64,000 bases of DNA from Alsobacter sp046349155 (lineage in GTDB: Bacteria; Pseudomonadota; Alphaproteobacteria; Rhizobiales; Beijerinckiaceae). The position numbers and the translations under genes are program-made. A model generated the notes under the pieces. That model searched no databases, had not been told where the DNA came from, and worked only from the letters and a program-made list of their open reading frames with translations. Shown here piece by piece: positions 32,456 to 42,273 of this stretch. The number at the start of each line of letters is the position of its first letter. The first letter of the stretch is position 1. The stretch spans positions 248,001 through 312,000 of the forward strand of contig JAXMCW010000006.1 of the NCBI GenBank assembly GCA_046349155.1. Direction: 5' to 3'.

Positions 32456-33784
32456 ATGTCTGGAAGCGGTGATCTGACGCGGGCGCTCGGCCGCCCCCTC
32501 TCGCGCCGGACGGCGCTCAAGCTCTCGGCCGCCGGCGCGGCTGCGGCGGCCACGGGGCTCGCCGCTCCGCCCGTCATCGCGGCGGGCAACGACAAGTGGC
32601 TGATCGGCGTGCCGTCCTCGCTCTCCACGCCCTACGGCGTGGCGGACGACACCGACCACCTGAACGGCACGACGCTCGCCGTGGAGGAGATCAACAAGGC
32701 CGGCGGCGTGCTGGGCAAGCCGATCGAGCTCTTCGTCCCGGACGTCGACAAGCTCAATCCCGAAAGCTGCCGCCAGGCCATCGCGGCCTGCATCGACAAG
32801 AAGGTGCACGCGATCTCCAACGCCTTCCTCTTCGCGCCCATTCCGGCCATGGACGAATCCGCGAAGTACAAGGCGCCCTACCTGCAGGGCAACACGCAGC
32901 GCAACGCCACGCTCGCCTACAAGGCCGACCCGCAGAAGTACAGCCATGTGCTGCAGACCGATCCCTCCGAGGTCAATTACGGCTGGACCTATCCGATCTG
33001 GCTGAAGAAGATGGAGGAGACCGGCGTCTGGAAGCCGAAGAACCGCAAGATCCATATCGTCGCCGAGCAGGTCGGCTATTGCCAGACCATCCTCAAGGCC
33101 GCGAAGGAGGCGATCCCGAAGTCGGACTTCGAGCTCGCGGCCGTCACGGACATCCAGTACCCGGTCAATGACTGGGGCCCGGTCATCCAGAAGCTCAAGC
33201 AGGTCGACGCCGGCGCCATCATGATCGACCATTGGGTCGCGGCGGAATATGCGGCCTTCTGCAAGGAATTCGTCGCCGACCCCGTGCCGGGCGCCCTCAT
33301 CTACCTGCAATACGGCCCCTCCCAGCCCGAGTTCCTGCAACTCGGCGGCAGCGCCACGGAAGGCTTCTGCTGGAGCACGGTGCTCGGCGTCTACGGCGAC
33401 AAGACCGGCCAGGAGTTCCGCTCGAAGTACCTTGCCCGTTTCCCCAAGTTCAAGGGCAACATGGGCCTCGTCTATACCGGCAACGGCTACGACATCGTCC
33501 AGTATCTCAAGCGGTCCTGGGAAGCGACGAAGGACCCCAACAACTTCGCCGCCAATTGCAAGTGGATCCGCGAGAATCCCTATCGCGGCGTCTGCGGCAT
33601 GATGGACATGAACAACGAATACCAGGAGGCGCTGCACTATCCCGACAACGGCTTCGGCAACCAGGCCAAGGAACTCGAGAAGGGCATGAGCCAGCTCTTC
33701 GTCCAGGTGCAGGACGGCGAGCACAAGATCGTGTGGCCGAACGAGATCGCCGAGTCGAAGCTCCGCCCGTCCCCGTGGTGGTGA
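32456..33784 (+). CDS. ABC importer substrate-binding protein, amide/urea/branched-chain type, Tat-exported
   Basis: 442 residues. LSRRTALKLSAAGAAAAATG (about 16-35) is a Tat signal and cleavage is likely after VIAA. The mature part is a Peripla_BP_5-type protein (WLIGVPSSLSTPYG, LAVEEINKAGGVLGKPIEL), related to the cytoplasmic AmiC-like protein encoded divergently. It should capture a small amide, in this setting N,N-dimethylformamide or a relative, and pass it to the importer. ATG 32456 follows GGGAGG; an earlier in-frame ATG at 32423 lacks a site. It starts a seven-gene run to 40528. Confidence 0.8.
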   Translation: MSGSGDLTRALGRPLSRRTALKLSAAGAAAAATGLAAPPVIAAGNDKWLIGVPSSLSTPYGVADDTDHLNGTTLAVEEINKAGGVLGKPIELFVPDVDKLNPESCRQAIAACIDKKVHAISNAFLFAPIPAMDESAKYKAPYLQGNTQRNATLAYKADPQKYSHVLQTDPSEVNYGWTYPIWLKKMEETGVWKPKNRKIHIVAEQVGYCQTILKAAKEAIPKSDFELAAVTDIQYPVNDWGPVIQKLKQVDAGAIMIDHWVAAEYAAFCKEFVADPVPGALIYLQYGPSQPEFLQLGGSATEGFCWSTVLGVYGDKTGQEFRSKYLARFPKFKGNMGLVYTGNGYDIVQYLKRSWEATKDPNNFAANCKWIRENPYRGVCGMMDMNNEYQEALHYPDNGFGNQAKELEKGMSQLFVQVQDGEHKIVWPNEIAESKLRPSPWW

Positions 33785-33802
33785 GAGAGGCCGGACCCCC
33801 CG

Positions 33803-34531
<729 letters not shown>

Positions 34532-34546
34532 CATGGGGAGCGAGCC

Positions 34547-35257
34547 ATGAGCGAGATCCTCAAGGTGGAGGGACTGTCTGCCGGCTACGGCCCGCTGCGC
34601 GTGCTGCACGACCTCGACCTCGTCATCCATCCGGGCGAGCGGGTCGGGATCGTCGGGCTGAACGGGCACGGCAAGACGACCCTGTTCTACGCCATTGCCG
34701 GGCTCACCGGCTGGCAGCGCGGATCGATCCTGCTGAACGGCAAGCAGATCGGCCGCACGCGCAGCCAGGGGCCCGGGCGCTACACGCACCAGATCGTGCG
34801 ACAAGGCCTCGCGATCATGCCGCAGGGCGACGAGATCTTTACCGGCCTGACGGTCGAGGAACACCTCGATTCTGGCGCCTTCACGCCGGAGGCCTGGCGC
34901 ACCCGCAAGGAGCGCAAGGAGCGCGTGCTCACGATCTTCGAGCCCCTGCGCAAGCTCATGAAGACGCCGGTCGGCCGGCTCTCCGGCGGCGAGCGACGGA
35001 TGGTCTCCATCGGGCGCGGGCTGATGACGGACGCCAAGCTCTATCTCGCGGACGAGCCCTCGCTGGGCCTCGCGCCCAAGATCGGCAAGGCCGTGATGGA
35101 CGCGCTTCTCGCCATCGATCTCAAGGACAGCGCGATGTTCATCGCGGAGCAGAACGTGGCCCTGCTCGAGGGCCGCGTGGACCGGATCATCGGCATGCAT
35201 GCCGGCAAGCTCAAGGGAGAGGCGTCGTCCTCCTTCAAGGTCGCGGGCGGCCAATAG
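34547..35257 (+). CDS. ABC importer ATPase 2 (LivF-like)
   Basis: 236 residues. Walker A GLNGHGKTTL (His replaces the usual Ala), signature RLSGGERRMVSIGRGLM, Walker B LYLADEPSLGL and IAEQNVALLEG near the end, as in LivF. It pairs with the LivG-like protein, whose signature is unusual, so this subunit has the only canonical signature of the pair. Confidence 0.85.
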   Translation: MSEILKVEGLSAGYGPLRVLHDLDLVIHPGERVGIVGLNGHGKTTLFYAIAGLTGWQRGSILLNGKQIGRTRSQGPGRYTHQIVRQGLAIMPQGDEIFTGLTVEEHLDSGAFTPEAWRTRKERKERVLTIFEPLRKLMKTPVGRLSGGERRMVSIGRGLMTDAKLYLADEPSLGLAPKIGKAVMDALLAIDLKDSAMFIAEQNVALLEGRVDRIIGMHAGKLKGEASSSFKVAGGQ

Positions 35258-35298
35258 CCGCGCGAGACAGGGTGGCGTCCGGCGCCGGGGCAATCGGA

Positions 35299-36180
35299 AT
35301 GGACATAGCCTTCCTCCTGACCAACGCGATCGTCGTGGCGAGCATCTACGGGCTCATCGCCATCGCCGTGTCGATCACCTGGTCGAGCCTGGGACTGGTG
35401 AACCTCGCCTACGGTTTCATCTTCTCCTTCGCGGGCTATTCCGCCTGGCTCGTGGCGGACAACGTCTCCCGCAGCCCCTTCCTCGTCGCGCCGGCCGGCA
35501 TCCTCGGCGGGGCCGTGGCCGGCATCCTCGTCTGCGTCGTCGTGTTCATCCCGCTGCACGACAAGCCTGCCTTCACCAGCCGCGGGCTCATCGCCACGCT
35601 CGCCATCAGCCTCATCGGCAGTCAGGTCTTCCTGATGCTGTTCGGCCCGACCTCGAAATCGCTGCCGGAGCTGTTCGGCCGCTGGAAGGTGCAGTTCCTC
35701 GGCCTCACGCTCACCGCGGACAAGCTGGGCATCGTCGTCTGCTCGGTGCTGATGCTCACCGTCGTGGTGGCCTGGATGAAGGGCAGCCGGCGCGGCCTCG
35801 AGATCCGTGCGATGATGATGAACCCGCACGCCGCCTCCATCGTCGGCATCGGCATCCGCCGCACCGGTCTCTACGTGATGGGTCTGACGGGCGCGATGGC
35901 GGGGCTCGCGGCCGTGCTGCTCTCGCAGACCTACTACATCGCCCCGTTCTCCGGGCTGACGCCGCTGATCAAGGGCGTCTCCATCGCGCTCTGCGGCGGC
36001 CTGGGGTCGGTGCAGGGCGCGGTGATCGCCGCCATCCTGCTCGGCCTGGTCGAGGCGCTGACCAACAAGTACCTGGGCGGCCAATATGTCCTGATGGTGC
36101 AGTTCCTCGTCATCATCGTCGTCCTCATCATCCGGCCGCGGGGCATCTCGGGCCTGCTGGACAAGGCTCGCGAGCAATGA
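35299..36180 (+). CDS. ABC importer permease 1 (LivH-like)
   Basis: 293 residues with about 8 membrane segments. The N-terminus ASIYGLIAIAVSITWSSLGL and NLAYGFIFSFAGY match LivH, and the conserved NPHAASIVGIGIRR loop and GGLGSVQGAVIAAILLGLVE near the end are present. It forms half of the amide importer channel. Its stop overlaps the start of the next permease (ATGA at 36177). Confidence 0.85.
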   Translation: MDIAFLLTNAIVVASIYGLIAIAVSITWSSLGLVNLAYGFIFSFAGYSAWLVADNVSRSPFLVAPAGILGGAVAGILVCVVVFIPLHDKPAFTSRGLIATLAISLIGSQVFLMLFGPTSKSLPELFGRWKVQFLGLTLTADKLGIVVCSVLMLTVVVAWMKGSRRGLEIRAMMMNPHAASIVGIGIRRTGLYVMGLTGAMAGLAAVLLSQTYYIAPFSGLTPLIKGVSIALCGGLGSVQGAVIAAILLGLVEALTNKYLGGQYVLMVQFLVIIVVLIIRPRGISGLLDKAREQ

Positions 36181-37835
36181 GCGAAGACGCTTCCCGCACC
36201 CCTACGACCTGGATCAACCCGCTCGCCGCCTGGGGCACCGCCACGGGCAACCAGGACGCGGCGACGATCCCGGTGCCCGATCCCGCGGGCGTGTGGCGCA
36301 GGAACACCGCGTTCAAGGTCAGGACCTACCTCGTCGGCCGCCTGCAATACTTCATCATCTGGCCGACTCATCGCGAGAAGACCTGGACCCGCACGCGCTG
36401 GTGGCCGACCCGCCGCAACATCCTCAACGTCCGCGCGCGCTACAACCGCAAGACCGATGTCTCCGAGAAGCAGATCCTGGACCGCCGCCCCATCTACTGG
36501 GCGCTGTGCCTGTTCGCCCTGCTGATCGGCCCGCTCCTCTTCCCGCAGAGCCAGACGAATGCGCTGCTCACCGCCGGCGCGACCTTCGGCATCTTCGCGG
36601 CCATCAACATCCTGTGGACGCTGATCATCGGCACGGCCGGCATCTTTTCGCTGGCGACCTATGCGGTGGTGGGCACGGCGGCCTTCGTCACCTCGCTGCT
36701 GTCGATCCGCATGGGGCTGCCATGGTACACCCTGCCGCCGATCGGCGCCTTTGTCGGTCTCCTGTTCGGGGCCCTGATCGCCCTCCCGGCCTTGCGGCTC
36801 GACGGCTTCTATTACGCGCTGCTCACCCTCGGGCTGAACGAGCTCTTCCGGGTCTTCTTCACGACATCCAAGGAGTTCGGCGCGGCGTCCGGCGGTCTCT
36901 ATGGCGCGGACAGCTTCATCAACCAGTCCTGGCCGCCGCTCACTCAGTCCTACGTCGCCTATTACAGCGCCTTCGTGCTAATGGTCGCGGCCCTGTTCGT
37001 GTTCCGCTTCATCAACGGCAAGCAGCTCGGCCGGGTGCTTCGCATGGCGCCCGAAAAACGCGAGGCCTTCGCGGCGGCCTGCGGCGTCGACTACAAGCGC
37101 GCCCGCATCACCATCTTCATTCTCACCTCCATCTGCCTCGGCTTCATCGGCGGCTTCTACACGGCGCAGTACCGCGGCGTCGCCTACTCCATTTTCGACT
37201 TCCAGACCGTCCTGCTCGGCCTCGCCATGCTCACCATCGGCGGCATCGGCAAGGCCGAGGGGGCGGTGCTCGGCACGCTGCTCGTCATCTTCGCCCGCGA
37301 CGTGCTGATCGCCTGGGGGCCATGGCGCTACCTCGGCATCGGCGCGGCGATGCTGCTCGTCGTGCTCTTCCTCAACAACGGCTATTTCGGCATCCGCAAG
37401 CAGTTCAACGCCTGGCGCGACAAGAAGCGCGGCGAATGGCGCTCCACCCGCACCGAGAAGGGCGGCGAGGCTTTGCCGGAAGAGGCGACGGAGATCGACG
37501 ACAAGGACGTCATCTACTTCCGCCGCTTCGACAAGATGCAGCGCGACTATCTCAAGGGCCTGATCTCGCCCGAGATCATCGAGGAGCATCGCCGCCAGCC
37601 GCTCGGCCAGCACAGCGAGGCGCTGGAGCGCGTACTGCTCTATTTCCGCCGCGCCAAGATGGAGGACAAGTACGCCCTCCATCGCGCGGGCCCGCAGGGG
37701 CCGTTCAAGATCATCGCCTTTTCCGGCACGCGCGGCGTGTCGCCGCGCCTCGTCGACGACCGCGAGTACGGGACGCTCGACGAGGCCTACCACGCCGTGT
37801 TCGTGCGCCGCGTCCACGACCTCCTGGAATCCTGA
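36177..37835 (+). CDS. ABC importer permease 2 (LivM-like) fused to a dimethylformamidase small-subunit-like domain
   Basis: 552 residues, far longer than LivM (about 300-420). Residues 1-103 form a polar, Trp/Arg-rich extension with no known domain. Residues 104-405 carry the LivM membrane core (FGIFAAINILWTLIIGTAGI, LPALRLDGFYYALLTLGLNE, GGIGKAEGAVLGTLLV). After a charged linker, residues 448-552 are homologous to the protein encoded by the next gene and to DmfA1. Shared features are FDkMqRdYL, EEhRR-P-G-HSE-L-R-L, a central F-IIA-G-RG and the end LDEAyHaV-RR-hDL. By hand alignment about 38 of 101 positions are identical. The domain lies inside the cell and could dock the large hydrolase subunit onto the channel. 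ATGA overlap with permease 1; 3 bases to the next gene. Confidence 0.85.
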   Translation: MSEDASRTPTTWINPLAAWGTATGNQDAATIPVPDPAGVWRRNTAFKVRTYLVGRLQYFIIWPTHREKTWTRTRWWPTRRNILNVRARYNRKTDVSEKQILDRRPIYWALCLFALLIGPLLFPQSQTNALLTAGATFGIFAAINILWTLIIGTAGIFSLATYAVVGTAAFVTSLLSIRMGLPWYTLPPIGAFVGLLFGALIALPALRLDGFYYALLTLGLNELFRVFFTTSKEFGAASGGLYGADSFINQSWPPLTQSYVAYYSAFVLMVAALFVFRFINGKQLGRVLRMAPEKREAFAAACGVDYKRARITIFILTSICLGFIGGFYTAQYRGVAYSIFDFQTVLLGLAMLTIGGIGKAEGAVLGTLLVIFARDVLIAWGPWRYLGIGAAMLLVVLFLNNGYFGIRKQFNAWRDKKRGEWRSTRTEKGGEALPEEATEIDDKDVIYFRRFDKMQRDYLKGLISPEIIEEHRRQPLGQHSEALERVLLYFRRAKMEDKYALHRAGPQGPFKIIAFSGTRGVSPRLVDDREYGTLDEAYHAVFVRRVHDLLES

Positions 37836-37838
37836 GAC

Positions 37839-38207
37839 ATGCCCGCGCCCCACGCCGACACGGCCCCGCAGGACGCCGACATCCACGTCCGCGACATGTT
37901 CGACAGGATGACGCGCGCCTACCTGCGCTCCGTCCTCTCGGACGCGCTGGTCGAGGAGTACCGCCGCAATCCCACGGGACACCACAGCGAGCCGCTCGCG
38001 CGATTGCTGGCCTGGTGCCAGCGGCGTCCGCTGCCCGAGCAATATGCCGTCAAGGCGGAGGCTGACGGCAGCTTCCGCATCATCGCCATGGCGGGCCGGC
38101 GCGGTGCGGGGCCGGCCTATGTCGGCGAGGAGCGTTTCGCCTCGCTGAACGAGGCGCGCCACGGCGTGCTGCTCCGCCACATCAGCGATCTCTCGGGAAC
38201 TCCGTAA
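37839..38207 (+). CDS. dmfA1: N,N-dimethylformamidase small (alpha) subunit-like protein
   Basis: 122 residues, all-helical and soluble. FDRMTRAYLRSVLSD, EEYRRNPTGHHSEPLARLL and the end LNEARHGVLLRHISDL match the DmfA1 pattern, in which a small subunit of about 130 residues binds the large catalytic subunit. Its stop overlaps the start of the large-subunit gene by one base (TAATG), as expected for subunits made in fixed ratio. The same domain occurs at the C-terminus of the preceding permease, so it may have arisen by tandem duplication. Start ATG 37839, 3 bases after the permease stop. Confidence 0.8.
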   Translation: MPAPHADTAPQDADIHVRDMFDRMTRAYLRSVLSDALVEEYRRNPTGHHSEPLARLLAWCQRRPLPEQYAVKAEADGSFRIIAMAGRRGAGPAYVGEERFASLNEARHGVLLRHISDLSGTP

Positions 38208-40528
38208 TGGCCCAGCAGAAAATCTTCGGATACGCCAACCGCATCTCGGTCAAGCAGGGCGAGGACATCACGTTCTACGTCAATGCCGACGGCGCGAGCG
38301 AGGCTTCTGCCCAGCTGGTGCGTCTGATCCACGGAGACGCGCACGAGGCCGGGCCCGGCCATGTGGAGGCGGAGATCGACCATCCCGTGAACGGCGCCTG
38401 GCCGGTGAAGAAGCAGTTCACCCAGCTCGGGAATTTCCTGGTGGTGGACGATCCTGCCCGCAAGCTCGCGCACGAGGGCGCCTTGACGCTGATGGCCTAC
38501 GTGACCCCCACCATGCCCCGGGCGGGCCGCCGGCAGGTGATCCTCGGGCGCTGGGACACGCTTCGGAACAAGGGCTACGCGCTCGGCATCAACCCGGCGG
38601 GGCATCTCGAGTTCTGGGTCGGCGACGGGAAGGAGGTCGACTACGTCACGGCTGAACTGCCGATCCTGCCGAACGTCTGGTACTTCGTGGCCGCAGCCTA
38701 CGACCCGGCTACGGGACGCGCCGAGATCTACCAGGAGGGCGTGGTCAACCGATACAATTCCATCTACGGGCGCGTCGTGCACGACGACTACGCGACGCAC
38801 GTGGTGCAGCGCTTCCGCTTCCGTCACGTGAATGGCGACGACGTCCCCTTCCTCATCGGCGGCTCGCAGGATTTCCACGAGCTGCGCGGCCCCTTCGTCA
38901 GTGACCTCTATGCCGGCAAGATCGACCGGCCGGCGATCTGCGCGGGGGCGCTCCCGCGCCAGGACCTCGACCGCATCCGCCGCGGCGAGAAGCCCGCCGA
39001 CTCCGCGATCCTGGCCTATTGGGACACGGCCTCGGGCTATACGGGGCAGGGCGTCGGCCACGTCGTCACCGACATGGGGCCGCACGGGCTGCATGCGACC
39101 GGCGTGAACCACCCCGTGCGCGGCATGACCGGCTGGAACTGGAACGGCAAGGACGACTGCTACCGGCTCGCGCCGGAGCAGTACGGCGGCATCGAGTTCC
39201 ATCCTGACGCCGTCACGGACTGCCGGTGGGACGCGACCAAGACGATGCGCGTCCCCGACGACCTGAAGAGCGGCATCTACGCCGTGCGGCTGCGCGTGGG
39301 ACCTGGCGTCAGCATCGCGGAGGAGTACATCGTCTTCGTGGTGCGCTCGCGCAACCCGACCGCCAAGCTGTGCTTTCTCGTGCCCACGGCGAGCTACCTC
39401 GCTTACGGCAACGAGAGCCTGAGCTTCGACGCCCACATCATCCAGCCCATGACCGGCCAGCCGCCGGTCGTGACGGACCTCGACGTCGAGACCTACGAGC
39501 ACCGCGAGTACGGCCTGTCGACCTATGACCACTACGAGGACGGGGCGGGCGTCTGCTTCTCCTCGTACAAGCGTCCCATCGTGAACATGCGGCCGAAGTA
39601 CCGCATGTCCAGCATGAACATCACCTGGCAATTCCCGGCCGACCTGTCGATCGTCGCCTGGATCGACCACCAGGGCTATGACTGCGAGTTCGTCACGGAC
39701 GAGGACGTGCATCTCGAAGGGCAGGAGGCGCTCCGCCCCTTCGCCTGCGTGATGACGGGCACCCATCCCGAATACGTTTCCGAGCGCATGCTCGACGCGC
39801 AGGAGGACTACGTCCACGACGGCGGGCGGCTGATCTACATGGGCGGCAACGGCTATTACTGGGTCGTGGGCTTCGATCCGTCGGACCCCTCGTGCATGGA
39901 AGTCCGCAAGCTCGATTCCGGCATGCGCGCCTGGGCCGCAAAGCCGGGCGAGCACTATCTGCAGACCACGGGCGAGAAGAGCGGCCTGTGGCGCAACCGA
40001 GGGCGGGCGCCGCAGAAGCTCACCGGCGTCGGCTTCATCGCCGAGGGATTCGAGACCTGCACGCCCTATCGCAAGATGCCCGACGCGTGGCACCGCACGG
40101 TGTCCTGGATCACGGAGGGCGTGGAGGGCGAAATCATCGGCGACCAGGGACTCGCCTATGGCGGCGCGGCCGGCATCGAGCTCGACCGCTACGACCTCAG
40201 CCTCGGCACGCCTCCGCACACCAAGATCATCGCCTCCTCGGGCGGGCACTCCGACAACTACGTGCTGGTGACGGAAGAGCTGCTCTACGCCTATGCCGGC
40301 CTCGTCGGCTCGCTCGACTACCGCATCCGCGGCGACATGACCTATTTCACGGCCCCCAACGACGGGGCGGTGTTCTGCACCGGCTCGATCGCCTATGGGC
40401 AGGCCCTGCCGGCCAACAACTTCAAGAACAGCGCCGCAAAGGTGCTTGCAAACGTGGTCAGCGCCTTCCTCAAGCCCGGTCCGCTGCCGGGGCATCACTG
40501 GACGGTCGAGGAGAAGCAATGGCGGTAA
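38207..40528 (+). CDS. dmfA2: N,N-dimethylformamidase large (beta) subunit-like hydrolase
   Basis: 773 residues, close to the length I recall for known DmfA2 (about 760). Residues about 95-185 look like a LamG/lectin-type jelly roll (QVILGRWDTLRNKGYALGI...). The C-terminal half holds the catalytic domain. The published Paracoccus enzyme, as I recall, binds one iron through Tyr399, Tyr440 and Glu521. Here Tyr400 (SYLAYGNESL), Tyr440 (GLSTYDHYED) and Glu522 (TGTHPEYVS) fall at matching places. The enzyme hydrolyses DMF to dimethylamine and formate in the cytoplasm. No signal peptide. The importer and paired sensor genes support an imported amide as substrate; which amide is inferred. Confidence 0.85.
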   Translation: MAQQKIFGYANRISVKQGEDITFYVNADGASEASAQLVRLIHGDAHEAGPGHVEAEIDHPVNGAWPVKKQFTQLGNFLVVDDPARKLAHEGALTLMAYVTPTMPRAGRRQVILGRWDTLRNKGYALGINPAGHLEFWVGDGKEVDYVTAELPILPNVWYFVAAAYDPATGRAEIYQEGVVNRYNSIYGRVVHDDYATHVVQRFRFRHVNGDDVPFLIGGSQDFHELRGPFVSDLYAGKIDRPAICAGALPRQDLDRIRRGEKPADSAILAYWDTASGYTGQGVGHVVTDMGPHGLHATGVNHPVRGMTGWNWNGKDDCYRLAPEQYGGIEFHPDAVTDCRWDATKTMRVPDDLKSGIYAVRLRVGPGVSIAEEYIVFVVRSRNPTAKLCFLVPTASYLAYGNESLSFDAHIIQPMTGQPPVVTDLDVETYEHREYGLSTYDHYEDGAGVCFSSYKRPIVNMRPKYRMSSMNITWQFPADLSIVAWIDHQGYDCEFVTDEDVHLEGQEALRPFACVMTGTHPEYVSERMLDAQEDYVHDGGRLIYMGGNGYYWVVGFDPSDPSCMEVRKLDSGMRAWAAKPGEHYLQTTGEKSGLWRNRGRAPQKLTGVGFIAEGFETCTPYRKMPDAWHRTVSWITEGVEGEIIGDQGLAYGGAAGIELDRYDLSLGTPPHTKIIASSGGHSDNYVLVTEELLYAYAGLVGSLDYRIRGDMTYFTAPNDGAVFCTGSIAYGQALPANNFKNSAAKVLANVVSAFLKPGPLPGHHWTVEEKQWR

Positions 40529-40585
40529 GGCCGGGCGGCTCTTCAGGCTTGCCAGCGCAGGCTCGATGTCCCTCATTGCTCAGGC

Positions 40586-41566
40586 ATGGAGACACCATCC
40601 GAGACATCCGACCGGCAGGTCCAGTCGATCGGCTTCATCCTGCTCCCTGGCTTCGCGCTCATGTCCTTCGCCGCGGCGACGGAGCCGCTGAGGGCGGCGA
40701 ACTGGCTCGCCGGTCGACGGCTCTATGAGGTGCAGTTCTTCGCGCCCGTAGAGCGCGTCGAATCCTCCTCGGGACTCCTCGTGCCTGTGCAGCCTCTGCC
40801 GCGCAAGGCGCGAGGGCTGTCGGCCGTTTTCGTCTGCGCGGGAGGGTCCCCGGCCGACTGGAGCCGACCCGACGTGCATGCATCCCTGCGTCGGCTGGCC
40901 GGGGACGGCGTGCGCATCGGCGGCATATCCGGCGGGCCCTATGTGCTGGCCGAGGCGGGGCTGCTGGCGGGACGCCGGTTCACCATTCATTGGGAACATG
41001 CGCCCGCCCTGGCCGAGGCCTTCCCGAACTTGAGACCCGAGCAGGCCCGGTACGTGATCGACGGGTCCCTGGTGACTTGCGGGGGCGGAATTGCCCCGCT
41101 CGACCTGATGCACGCGTTGATCACCGAACGGATGGGCAGCGCATTCGCCAGGCGCGTCTCGGACTGGTTCCTGCACACGCAGGTCGAGCCGAGCGGCGGG
41201 GCCCAGCGCGCGTCCCTGGCCGAGCGGTTCGGGGTTCACCACCCGGTGCTCCTCGCCGTCCTCGAGAAGATGGGCGCAACGCTCGAGACGCCTCTCTCCC
41301 GCTCGTCCATGGCGCGCTTCGCCGGGATCTCGCCCCGTCACCTCGATCGCCTCTTCGCCGACTACAGAAAGACGACCTTCCTCGGCGACTACCGCCGCTT
41401 GCGCCTCGAACATGCCGACAGGCTGCTGCGGCAAAGCGCGCTCTCGGTCTCGGAAATCGCCTTCGCCTCGGGTTTCTCCAGCCTCAGCGAGTTCGGGCGG
41501 GCCTATCGCCGCGCCTACGGCTCTCCACCGGGCGCGACTCGACGCGCCTTGAGGAGTTCGGCCTAG
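40586..41566 (+). CDS. GlxA-type AraC-family regulator (DJ-1/PfpI domain plus HTH)
   Basis: 326 residues. Residues 12-180 form a DJ-1/PfpI-like domain (GFILLPGFALMSFAAATEPL, GGISGGPYVLAEAGLLAGRR). From about 225 two AraC helix-turn-helix units follow (SRSSMARFAGISPRHLDRLF; LSVSEIAFASGFSSLSEFGRAYRRAYG). Such proteins (GlxA, GbdR, CdhR) regulate betaine, carnitine and methylated-amine catabolism. It follows the dimethylformamidase gene by 57 bases in the same direction. It may add a second control layer to that operon or to the methylamine genes. Confidence 0.85.
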   Translation: METPSETSDRQVQSIGFILLPGFALMSFAAATEPLRAANWLAGRRLYEVQFFAPVERVESSSGLLVPVQPLPRKARGLSAVFVCAGGSPADWSRPDVHASLRRLAGDGVRIGGISGGPYVLAEAGLLAGRRFTIHWEHAPALAEAFPNLRPEQARYVIDGSLVTCGGGIAPLDLMHALITERMGSAFARRVSDWFLHTQVEPSGGAQRASLAERFGVHHPVLLAVLEKMGATLETPLSRSSMARFAGISPRHLDRLFADYRKTTFLGDYRRLRLEHADRLLRQSALSVSEIAFASGFSSLSEFGRAYRRAYGSPPGATRRALRSSA

Positions 41567-41637
41567 CGCGGCGGGAGCGAGGCGGCTGCGGGGTCCGCCG
41601 GCCTGACCGCGTCGTCGTGCCCCCCGGCGAGAGCAGC

Positions 41638-42273
41638 CTATCGCGCGACCATGGCGACGATCTCGTCCATCGAATCCAACCGGGTGACCCCGTCCGGCGG
41701 GGCCAGGGCGGCGTGCGGGACCAGGACGGTCTTCATGCGCGCGGCCAGACCAGCGGCCGCGCCACTGGGGCTGTCCTCGACCACGAGGCAGTCGCCGGGC
41801 CGCACCTCCAGCAGCCAAGCGGCACGCAGGTATCCCTCGGGCTCCGGCTTGCCTTGCCGAACGTCGTTGCGCGACACGGTGACGAGACCCGGCCTCGCGA
41901 GCCCCACGGCGCGCAATTGCGCATCCATGATGATCCTGTCGCTGTTCGAGACGATGGCCTGAGGGACGCCACGGATCTCGAGGGCCTTGAAGAGGTCGAT
42001 GGCAGGAGCGAAGCCTCTCAAGGCCCCGAGCGCTCCGAGATGGTGGCGGTGCTTGCGTCGCTCCCATGAGACGGGGTCGAGGCTCAGCCCGAAATCCCTC
42101 GCATACCAAGTGTAGAGTTCGTCTGCGGGCCGGCCCACAACGAGGTCGTGGAGGTTGTCGGGCGGCGCGATCCCCTGCTCGGCCATCGCCCGGCGCAGGG
42201 CCTCGACGGCGATCGGTTCGCTGTCGACGAGGGTTCCGTCCATGTCCCAGAGCACGGCCTTGCGAATGGTCAC
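41638..42273 (-). CDS. HAD-family phosphatase (beta-phosphoglucomutase/sugar-phosphatase-like)
   Basis: 211 residues. HAD motif I is WDMDGTLVDSEP (nucleophile and acid/base aspartates), motif II VSNSDR, lysine QGKPEPEGYL, motif IV VVEDSPSGAAAG. The helical cap follows motif I, as in subfamily I sugar phosphatases. GTG 42273 overlaps the stop of the upstream FGGY kinase gene by 4 bases (GTGA), so it probably acts on the same sugar phosphate pool. Confidence 0.85.
   Translation of the reverse strand: MTIRKAVLWDMDGTLVDSEPIAVEALRRAMAEQGIAPPDNLHDLVVGRPADELYTWYARDFGLSLDPVSWERRKHRHHLGALGALRGFAPAIDLFKALEIRGVPQAIVSNSDRIIMDAQLRAVGLARPGLVTVSRNDVRQGKPEPEGYLRAAWLLEVRPGDCLVVEDSPSGAAAGLAARMKTVLVPHAALAPPDGVTRLDSMDEIVAMVAR

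Noticed and set aside
37839..38207. The fusion domain as an artefact of a missed stop between permease and small subunit
   Set aside because: The permease ends with its own copy of the domain, and a separate full-length small-subunit gene follows after a stop and 3 bases. The two copies differ widely, so this is a real duplication.
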